DNA from: JBCCKC01 sp039182435
Lineage (GTDB): Bacteria; Verrucomicrobiota; Verrucomicrobiia; Opitutales; Coraliomargaritaceae
Assembly (NCBI GenBank): GCA_039182435.1
Contig: JBCDCC010000054.1
Location: forward strand, 1 to 13,229
DNA length: 13,229 nucleotides
Direction: 5' to 3'
Under the pieces are notes generated by a model. That model saw only the letters and a program-made list of their open reading frames with translations. It was not told the DNA's origin and did no database searches. The translations under genes and the position numbers were made by a program. Below, in pieces: positions 7,085 through 13,229 of this stretch (within the stretch, counting starts at the first letter, position 1; every line of letters starts with the position of its first letter).

Positions 7085-9751
7085 ATGTCCGCCGATCTCA
7101 AAACGACAGACCACTACAGCACGATCGTCAAAGATGGCTTCGAAGCCGTCGAAGAAGTGCATCTGTATCTCACCAAAGCCTTCGCCAGCCTCCTCGAAAG
7201 ACAAGGCGAGCCCGGTGCCGCCCAACTGGTGCGTGAAAAATTCCTAGGCGAGCAAAACTCAGAGGACCTGCTCAGCGTCGCCGGCATACAGGCGCACTCC
7301 TACTATTTCCAACTCCTCAATATCGCCGAAGAATATGTGGCCAACCTCACGCGCCAGCGTCGAGAAAACGAAATCGGCCCCTCCGCCGACCGAGGCCACT
7401 GGGGCAGCTATTTTGAAATCCTCAAAGATAAGGGCGTCGCCTCTTCCACCATTCGCGAAGCCCTCGGCAAAGTCATCGTCGAACCCGTCTTTACCAAGCA
7501 CCCGACCGAAGCCAAGCGCTGGTCCGTCCTGCGCATCCACAGAGAAATCGTCGACGAGCTCGGCAAACGCGATAGCTGTAAATCGATCTACGACGAGGCT
7601 GCCTGCGACACCCGGATCGATACACTACTTGAGTCGCTCTGGCTAAACGGTGAGCTTTTTACTCGTAAGCCAAAGATCAGTGACGAGCTCAACAATCTCC
7701 TCTATTACCTGCGCGAAGTCATTCCCGCCACACATCCCAAAATCGATGCCAAGCTCTTCTATGCGTGGAAAAAGACTTGGCCGGAGGAGAATCCGCTCGA
7801 ACTCGACAAGCTCCCTCACCTCCACTTCGGATCATGGGTCGGCGGTGATCGTGATGGACACCCACTCGTCACCGCAGAGGTCACTAAAGAAACGCTCGGC
7901 ATCCTCCGCGAGAGCGCACTCAAAGCCCTTCGCGAGCGCCTTGACACGCTCGCCCGCAAGCTCGCCTTCGCCCCACACCAGACGCCACCCCCCACTGAGC
8001 TGCTCGAAACCATCAGTGATATGGATGCAGAGCATCCAGAGGAAGAGCCCTGGCGTTTCTACGTGCGTAAGCTCAGCAGCGAGTTGGAGAGTAGCAGCGC
8101 CGTGCAACTTACAGCCGATCTCAAGCAGCTCGCCAGCTGGCTCCGTGACGCCAAGGCCGAATTTATCGTCGAGACAAATATCGAGCCGCTCATCCGCTTG
8201 ATCGGCTGCATCGGCTTTCACCTCGCCCGCGTCGATGTTCGTCAAAACAGCACCTTTCATGAAAAAGCGCTCTCTCAGATGATGCAGCAAGCCGGCATCG
8301 AAGACGCCAGGAATTATCAAAACTGGGATGAAGACAAACGCGTCGCTTTCCTCAATGCCGAGCTCGAGAACCCTCGCCCAATGACTCATGCCTCCACACC
8401 GCTGCCGCATGAGGCCACCGCCGTTCGAGACGTCTACACCGTGCTCGCCGACGAAGTGCAGGCACACGGCACCGGTGCGCTCGGCACCCTCATCGTGAGT
8501 ATGACTCGCAGCCTCTCCGACCTGCTCACCGTCTACGTCCTCTGTAAAGAAGTCGGCCTCTGCTATAAAGACGAGGAAGGCATGAAGAGCCTGCTACCCG
8601 TCGTGCCACTCTATGAGACCTACGAAGATCTCGAAGGTGCACCAGCGATCACCTCCCTCTTTCTTTCCCACCCCGTTACCAAGCGAAGTCTCGGCGCAGA
8701 TCCCTGCCTCTCCATCATGCTTGGCTACAGCGATAGCAACAAGGACACAGGAATCCTCGCCAGCCAATGGGTGCTCCAACGTGCTCAACGTCGACTAGTC
8801 AAAACCGCCGAAGACCACGGCGTCGATGTCCAATTCTTCCACGGTCGTGGCGGCACCGTCGGTCGCGGCGCAGGCCCAACCCACCGCTTCATGGAAGCCC
8901 TCCCCAAGAACGCACTCAAGGGCGGCTTGCGCACCACCGAACAAGGCGAAGTCATCGCCCAAAAGTATAACACCAGCGAGACTGCAGCCGCCAATCTGGA
9001 AGCACTCGTCGCCAGCACCCTCGGCGCGCACATTCTCGGGCAGGATCAGGAGACGCCAGAAGGCCTCATCGAGGCGATGGACCTCCTTTCCGCGAGTTCT
9101 CAGGAACGCTACCGTGCCTTCCTTCAAAAGCCGGGCTTCATGGAGTTCTACCGCCAAGCCACACCGATCGACGCCATCGAGCAGAGCCGTATCGGCTCGC
9201 GCCCATCGAGACGGACCGGTCAAGCCACCCTCGATGACCTCCGCGCCATCCCTTGGGTCTTTAGTTGGAATCAATCACGCTTCTATCTCCCCGGCTGGTA
9301 TGGCGTCGGCACCGCGCTGAAATCCCTCAGCGAAAACAATCCCGACTCTTTCGCCTACATTAAGGAGAACATCCAAAAGATCGCCTTCCTTCGCTACGTA
9401 TTTTACAATGTGGAGAGCAGTATCACCAGCGCGGATACAAAATGGATCACCGCCTACAGCAAACTAGTCAAAGATGCAGAACTGCGTCACAGCTTTTTGG
9501 ATACAATCATCGAAGAGCATGCCTTGACACAGGAGTATCTTCTCAAGCTCTTTGGCCGCCCATTGACCGCGCGCCGTCCACGTTTCTGGAAGACACTGAA
9601 GGATCGCGAGGCACCACTCGACACACTCCACGCCAATCAGATTGAGCTGCTCAAGAAGATGCGCGCTGAGTCCGAGCCACAGCCGGAAACCGTCGAAACA
9701 TTGCTCCTGATCATCAATGCGATCGCCAGCGGCCTACGCACCACCGGCTAA
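7085..9751 (+). CDS. ppc: Phosphoenolpyruvate carboxylase
   Basis: Cytoplasmic, Mg2+-dependent anaplerotic enzyme: PEP + HCO3- gives oxaloacetate + phosphate. At 888 residues it matches the bacterial family (E. coli 883). Catalytic blocks are intact: FTKHPTEAKR (136-145, His139), SWVGGDRDGHP (250-260), VDVRQN (383-388, Arg386), metal ligands Glu511 (PLYETYEDL) and Asp550 (GYSDSNKDTG, 547-556), the glycine-rich loop FHGRGGTVGRGAGP (585-598), EQGEVI (619-624) and IGSRPSRR (703-710). Two inhibitor-site residues differ from E. coli. The C-terminal RNTG is RTTG (Asn881 becomes Thr886), and Lys773 aligns with Asn775. Arg587 is kept as Arg594, and Arg832 may be kept as Arg841. Feedback inhibition by aspartate/malate is therefore predicted to be weak. 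It follows the bicarbonate permease by 27 bp with no promoter or terminator visible between them, so they probably form one transcript. Confidence 0.97.
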   Translation: MSADLKTTDHYSTIVKDGFEAVEEVHLYLTKAFASLLERQGEPGAAQLVREKFLGEQNSEDLLSVAGIQAHSYYFQLLNIAEEYVANLTRQRRENEIGPSADRGHWGSYFEILKDKGVASSTIREALGKVIVEPVFTKHPTEAKRWSVLRIHREIVDELGKRDSCKSIYDEAACDTRIDTLLESLWLNGELFTRKPKISDELNNLLYYLREVIPATHPKIDAKLFYAWKKTWPEENPLELDKLPHLHFGSWVGGDRDGHPLVTAEVTKETLGILRESALKALRERLDTLARKLAFAPHQTPPPTELLETISDMDAEHPEEEPWRFYVRKLSSELESSSAVQLTADLKQLASWLRDAKAEFIVETNIEPLIRLIGCIGFHLARVDVRQNSTFHEKALSQMMQQAGIEDARNYQNWDEDKRVAFLNAELENPRPMTHASTPLPHEATAVRDVYTVLADEVQAHGTGALGTLIVSMTRSLSDLLTVYVLCKEVGLCYKDEEGMKSLLPVVPLYETYEDLEGAPAITSLFLSHPVTKRSLGADPCLSIMLGYSDSNKDTGILASQWVLQRAQRRLVKTAEDHGVDVQFFHGRGGTVGRGAGPTHRFMEALPKNALKGGLRTTEQGEVIAQKYNTSETAAANLEALVASTLGAHILGQDQETPEGLIEAMDLLSASSQERYRAFLQKPGFMEFYRQATPIDAIEQSRIGSRPSRRTGQATLDDLRAIPWVFSWNQSRFYLPGWYGVGTALKSLSENNPDSFAYIKENIQKIAFLRYVFYNVESSITSADTKWITAYSKLVKDAELRHSFLDTIIEEHALTQEYLLKLFGRPLTARRPRFWKTLKDREAPLDTLHANQIELLKKMRAESEPQPETVETLLLIINAIASGLRTTG

Positions 9752-9768
9752 GTGTTCAGCTTAGGCCG
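9745..9768. other. Imperfect hairpin spanning the convergent ppc / adenosyltransferase stop codons
   Basis: CTAAG (9748-9752) pairs with CTTAG (9760-9764) around a 7-base loop. With one bulged G (9765) the stem continues for three more G-C pairs to 9745/9768. It contains both TAA stop codons (plus 9749-9751, minus 9761-9763), which are separated by 9 bp. No T-run follows on either strand, so it is at best a weak, non-canonical bidirectional terminator. Confidence 0.35.
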
Positions 9769-10303
9769 AGGTGTCAGCCTGGCAGTGCGCACGACCGAGC
9801 AGCCAGAGTAGGTCCGAGAGCCGGTTCATATACTGAAGTAGCTCGGGTCGAACAGTCGCGCCCGACTCACGGAGGCTGAGGATCTCCCGCTCCGCTCGGC
9901 GGCAAATGGTCCGTCCGAGATCGCAATGTGCCTCTGCGACCGTCTCGCCGGAATGACGCCAACCCCTAAAGCGGCCACCCTCCGTCTCAAGACGGGCGAC
10001 CTCTTGGTCGAGGCGCTCCACATGCACTCCGGTGAGCGCCCGGTTTTGCTGCCCCAGATACTGCTCCAAATGGGCGTCATCCGTAGCGAGCTCCCCCATC
10101 AGAGGCACCAAGTCCGACTGGATCGAGTAAAGCAGCTGCTGTGCAGTCTCGATCTTTGAATGGACCCGGCAGAGACCGAGAACGGCGCTCAGCTCATCCA
10201 CCGCACCATAGGCCCGGACTCGACGATGCGTTTTTGCAACGCGTTTACCCCCAAGTAATGAGGTGGTGCCGCCGTCACCTCGCTTTGTTGCTATAGATGA
10301 CAT
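9761..10303 (-). CDS. PduO-type cob(I)alamin adenosyltransferase
   Basis: Transfers the adenosyl group of ATP to cob(I)alamin, making adenosylcobalamin, the cofactor of methylmalonyl-CoA mutase. The ATP-binding N-terminus is TKRGDGGTTSLLGGKRVAK (7-25 when counted from the GTG at 10306). VRAYGAVDELSAVLG (30-44) follows, then RRAER (136-140) and the C-terminal YMNRLSDLLW (159-168), all diagnostic of the PduO/MMAB family. The length of about 180 residues is normal. The loop that usually reads like (L)PGG before the RRAER helix is FRGWRHSGET here, so the Pro is replaced. GTG at 10306 and ATG at 10303 are both possible starts; I chose the ATG. The mutase stop codon ends at 10309, only five bases away, so translation is probably coupled and the enzyme likely serves the mutase directly. 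Confidence 0.94.
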   Translation of the reverse strand: MSSIATKRGDGGTTSLLGGKRVAKTHRRVRAYGAVDELSAVLGLCRVHSKIETAQQLLYSIQSDLVPLMGELATDDAHLEQYLGQQNRALTGVHVERLDQEVARLETEGGRFRGWRHSGETVAEAHCDLGRTICRRAEREILSLRESGATVRPELLQYMNRLSDLLWLLGRAHCQADTSA

Positions 10304-10308
10304 CACGA

Positions 10309-12474
10309 TTAGGATTCTATTAAGATTTCGAGCATGCGCTTGGCCGACTCGGGGATCACCGTGCCTGGGCCAAAGATCGCACTGGCTCCATTTTCATAGA
10401 GGTAATCGTAATCTTGGGCGGGAATGACCCCGCCACAAACAACACGAATATCCTCGCGGCCATACTTCTTCAACTCCGCGATCAAGGCGGGCAAGAGCGT
10501 CTTATGCCCAGCCGCTAGTGAGGACATCGCCACAACATGGCAATCGTTCTCAACCGCCTGACGCGCGGCCTCCTCTGGCGTCTGGAAGAGCGGACCGATG
10601 TCCACATCAAAGCCCAAATCGGCATAGCCAGTGGCCACGACCTTGGCCCCCCGATCATGGCCGTCCTGCCCCATTTTAGCGATCATGATGCGAGGACGAC
10701 GACCTTCATTCTCCTCAAACGTATCGATCAGTTCTTTGATTTCCTTCATAAGCGGTGTGCTTCCAAACTCCTTCGCATAGACGCCATTGATCGAGCGGAT
10801 CTTCGCTCTGTAGCGGCCCACGACGTCCTCGATCGCATCCGAGATCTCACCAAGCGTTGCCCGGCAACGAGCCGCTTCAACAGCGAGCTCAAGGACGTTA
10901 CCTCCGCCACGCTTCATCGACGCCGTCAATGCCTTCAAGCTGGCTTCGACCGCCTTGTCATCACGCTCCCGTTTAAGCTGCTTAAGACTTTCGATCTGCG
11001 AGTCACGCACGGCAGAGTTATCAATATCCAAAATTTCGAGCGGATCTTCCTTTTCCAGACGATACTTATTGAGCCCGACAATGGTTTCCTGACCGCTATC
11101 AATTCTCGCTTGGCGACGAGCGGCCGCCTCTTCAATCCGTAGCTTCGGGATGCCTTCCTCGATCGCCTTGGTCATCCCGCCGTATTGCTCACATTCTTGG
11201 ATGTGCGCCCATGCCTTCTGCATGAGCTCTTGAGTCAAACTTTCGACATAGTAGCTGCCGCCCCAAGGATCGACAAAGCGAGTGATACCCGTTTCTTCCT
11301 GTAAGAAGAGCTGCGTGTTTCTGGCGATCCGAGCTGAGAAATCCGTCGGCAAGGCAATCGCCTCATCGAGCGCATTGGTGTGGAGCGACTGAGTGTGGCC
11401 GCAAGCCGCGGCCATCGCCTCGATGCATGTCCGAGTTACGTTGTTGAACGGGTCCTGCTCGGTCAGCGACCAACCGGAAGTCTGCGAGTGCGTCCGCAGC
11501 GCGAGTGACTTCGGGTTCTTCGGGTCGAATTGCTTGACGATCTTCGCCCATAGGCAACGCGCGGCCCGCATCTTGGCGATCTCCATGAAGTAGTTCTTAC
11601 CAATCGCCCAGAAGAAGGAGAGACGCGGGGCAAAGGCATCAATGTCGAGCCCCGCTTCCGTTCCGGTGCGTAAATATTCGAGCCCGTCGGCCAGCGTGTA
11701 TCCCATCTCAAGGTCAGCCGTCGCGCCCGCCTCCTGCATGTGATAACCGGAGATGGAGATGGAGTTAAACTTCGGCATATACTTTGAGGTGTATTCAAAG
11801 ATATCGCCAATGATCCGCATCGACGGTGTGGGCGGATAGATGTAGGTATTCCGCACCATGAACTCTTTCAAAATGTCGTTCTGAATCGTGCCGGCGAGCT
11901 GCTCCAACTTGCAACCCTGCTCGAGACCTGCCAGAATGTAGAAGGCTAAAACTGGAAGCACTGCACCGTTCATCGTCATCGAGACGGACACTTTGCTCAG
12001 ATCAATTTGATCGAACAAAACCTTCATATCGAGGATAGAGTCGATCGCCACACCCGCCATACCCACAAAACCGATCACACGCGGATGATCGGAGTCATAG
12101 CCACGGTGCGTCGCAAGGTCGAAGGCGACAGAGAGGCCCTGCTGCCCGGCCGCGATGTTGCGACGGTAGAAGGCATTGGACTCCTCCGCCGTGGAGAAGC
12201 CCGCATATTGACGAACTGTCCATGGGCGGAAGGCATACATCGTCGCATAGGGCCCACGGAGAAAGGGAGCGACGCCGGCCGTGTAATCCAGATGCTCCAT
12301 ATTTTCGTAAACATCGACCTCGTAGAGAGGGTTCACTTCGATCTGCTCCATAGTGTCTGTGACGAGTTCGTCCACAGACTTTCCAGTTTGTTCTTTAACT
12401 TTCGCAGCCCACTCCTCACGAGTCGCGACTGGCTTGGGTGCTTCATAAGCAATTGTGCTAAAGTCTGGTTTCAT
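10309..12474 (-). CDS. mutB: Methylmalonyl-CoA mutase, large (B12-binding, catalytic) subunit
   Basis: Adenosylcobalamin-dependent radical enzyme interconverting (R)-methylmalonyl-CoA and succinyl-CoA. The 721 residues hold the N-terminal TIM barrel and a C-terminal B12-binding domain (about 594-720). RGPYATMYAFRPWTVRQYAG (73-92) contains Tyr90, the equivalent of Propionibacterium Tyr89. VRNTYIYPP (207-215) contains Arg208, the Arg207 equivalent. GYHMQEAGA (243-251) contains His245. The Tyr/Arg pair indicates methylmalonyl-CoA rather than isobutyryl-CoA, whose mutase carries Phe/Gln there. DGHDRG (604-609) supplies the cobalt-ligating His606. The start is the ATG at 12474, preceded by an A-rich stretch with weak Shine-Dalgarno resemblance. 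It lies 53 bp after the small subunit and immediately before the adenosyltransferase, forming one operon. Confidence 0.97.
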   Translation of the reverse strand: MKPDFSTIAYEAPKPVATREEWAAKVKEQTGKSVDELVTDTMEQIEVNPLYEVDVYENMEHLDYTAGVAPFLRGPYATMYAFRPWTVRQYAGFSTAEESNAFYRRNIAAGQQGLSVAFDLATHRGYDSDHPRVIGFVGMAGVAIDSILDMKVLFDQIDLSKVSVSMTMNGAVLPVLAFYILAGLEQGCKLEQLAGTIQNDILKEFMVRNTYIYPPTPSMRIIGDIFEYTSKYMPKFNSISISGYHMQEAGATADLEMGYTLADGLEYLRTGTEAGLDIDAFAPRLSFFWAIGKNYFMEIAKMRAARCLWAKIVKQFDPKNPKSLALRTHSQTSGWSLTEQDPFNNVTRTCIEAMAAACGHTQSLHTNALDEAIALPTDFSARIARNTQLFLQEETGITRFVDPWGGSYYVESLTQELMQKAWAHIQECEQYGGMTKAIEEGIPKLRIEEAAARRQARIDSGQETIVGLNKYRLEKEDPLEILDIDNSAVRDSQIESLKQLKRERDDKAVEASLKALTASMKRGGGNVLELAVEAARCRATLGEISDAIEDVVGRYRAKIRSINGVYAKEFGSTPLMKEIKELIDTFEENEGRRPRIMIAKMGQDGHDRGAKVVATGYADLGFDVDIGPLFQTPEEAARQAVENDCHVVAMSSLAAGHKTLLPALIAELKKYGREDIRVVCGGVIPAQDYDYLYENGASAIFGPGTVIPESAKRMLEILIES

Positions 12475-12527
12475 TATCTTTCTTTGGCTGGTTATTACTG
12501 TGTCTAGTGTTACGCCCTTCGAACTGA

Positions 12528-13229
12528 TCAGAGCACTCCGAGGCCTTGGAGATAGCGGTGATTCACCTCATAATTGTTTGATTTGATGAAGATATAGTCA
12601 TCCATTCCGGCCGCCCGGAAAGCCTCCTCATTCTTTCCGGGGAATCCGGCCAGAACGAGGAGCAAGTCAGGAAAAGCCTCCTTCAACGCCTTGGCATAGC
12701 TACCGAAGTGTTCCTCATAGTCGGCATCCGTGCCGCAGACCACAGCGATGCCTGCGGATGAAGCTTTCAGCGCCTCGACCGCTTCCTCTGGTGCCTCGAA
12801 GCCTTTCGGCAATACAATTTGAAAGCCCCCGGCCTCGAAGAATCCCTTGGCGAAATCCGCCCGGATCTTGTGGCGACGTAGTGGCCCTAGGTTACAGAGG
12901 AAGATCGTTGGTGCGGTGCCATTTTTCTTCGCATATGCAGCCGCGGCATCTCGCATCGATTCGTAGTTGGAAGCGAGACGAATACTGGTCAACGGTTGGA
13001 TGGACTCTGACTTCATGGTCGCCTTACGGATCGATTCAGAGACCTCACCAAGCGTCGCGCCAAAGCCATAGGCCTCAACTATTGTTGGGATCAAAGCATC
13101 TGTATCCGAAATCTGTATACGGCTAAGCGCGTTATCGATGAACCGCATCGTGTCATCCATCATCTTCGCGCGTTGGCGGCTCACAGCGTCGATCCGCAGG
13201 TCTCGAACCGCACGATAATTTGGCAAGGC
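12528..13229 (-). CDS. mutA: Methylmalonyl-CoA mutase, small (non-catalytic) subunit, C-terminal part (runs off right edge)
   Basis: The last 233 codons of the small subunit that pairs with MutB in heterodimeric mutases. The frame is open through the right edge, so the start and most of the degenerate barrel are outside the window. EAYGFGATLGEVSESIRKA corresponds to the A-GATLGEI segment of the large subunit (ARCRATLGEISDAIED). A B12-domain-like fold follows (APTIFLCNLGPLRRHKIRAD onwards), but the DxHxxG cobalt-ligating motif is absent, replaced by the LGPLRRHKIR region. That absence is normal for this subunit, which stabilises the dimer and does not bind cobalamin. The C-terminus reads NNYEVNHRYLQGLGVL. 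It is the first visible gene of the mutase operon. Confidence 0.93.
   Translation of the reverse strand, partial: ALPNYRAVRDLRIDAVSRQRAKMMDDTMRFIDNALSRIQISDTDALIPTIVEAYGFGATLGEVSESIRKATMKSESIQPLTSIRLASNYESMRDAAAAYAKKNGTAPTIFLCNLGPLRRHKIRADFAKGFFEAGGFQIVLPKGFEAPEEAVEALKASSAGIAVVCGTDADYEEHFGSYAKALKEAFPDLLLVLAGFPGKNEEAFRAAGMDDYIFIKSNNYEVNHRYLQGLGVL

Noticed and set aside
7832..8467. 211-codon minus-strand open frame inside ppc
   Set aside because: Shadow of the PEP carboxylase coding strand; no recognisable motif and no independent start signals.
6092..9751. A full CO2-concentrating mechanism or autotrophic locus
   Set aside because: No RuBisCO, carboxysome shell, carbonic anhydrase or SbtB gene is present; only the permease and PEPC are seen.
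10309..12474. Isobutyryl-CoA or another acyl-CoA mutase instead of methylmalonyl-CoA mutase
   Set aside because: The substrate-selective pair is Tyr90/Arg208, as in methylmalonyl-CoA mutase, and the small-subunit gene is adjacent.

Overview
The window is a dense stretch of bacterial chromosome with moderately high GC and mostly short intergenic gaps. No mobile element, RNA gene or CRISPR array is visible. The style of the PAS histidine kinase (HDLNN-type H-box), the divergent PEP carboxylase, and the bacterial GlnRS beside TrpRS suggest a Verrucomicrobiota (Opitutae/Puniceicoccales-like) genome. That placement is inference from remembered family resemblance and was not tested by a search. Few genes here have a clear Shine-Dalgarno site; trxA and the small wHTH regulator are the exceptions.

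Left block (1-5089, all minus strand, transcribed right to left): glnS (glutaminyl-tRNA synthetase), trpS (tryptophanyl-tRNA synthetase), a two-TM coiled-coil membrane protein of unknown function, then the N-terminal 267 codons of a PAS-domain sensor histidine kinase that runs off the left edge. The unknown membrane protein lies in the same reading frame as trpS, behind a single TAG stop. A divergent promoter region (about 5090-5249) separates glnS from a plus-strand thioredoxin gene (trxA), which ends in a clean intrinsic terminator.

Middle block (5649-9751): a small winged-HTH regulator (minus) is divergent from a plus-strand gene pair, an SbtA-family Na+/bicarbonate permease and, 27 bp further on, a phosphoenolpyruvate carboxylase (PEPC). 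The regulator/permease gap contains a perfect 9-6-9 inverted repeat and a second 7-6-7 repeat covering the regulator's ribosome binding site. PEPC uses bicarbonate as substrate, so the pair reads as a bicarbonate-import plus bicarbonate-fixation (anaplerotic) module under local transcriptional control. By eye, the PEPC has lost two of the four residues that bind the feedback inhibitor aspartate in the E. coli enzyme.

Right block (9761-13229, minus strand): the methylmalonyl-CoA mutase small subunit (5' end beyond the window), the mutase large catalytic subunit, and a PduO-type cob(I)alamin adenosyltransferase that makes the mutase cofactor. They form a tight operon converging on ppc, with only 9 bp between the two stop codons. 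Together the middle and right blocks place C4 formation (PEP + HCO3- to oxaloacetate) beside succinyl-CoA/methylmalonyl-CoA interconversion. This fits either propionate assimilation or a succinate-propionate route; the epimerase, the carboxylase/transcarboxylase and the MeaB chaperone are not in the window.
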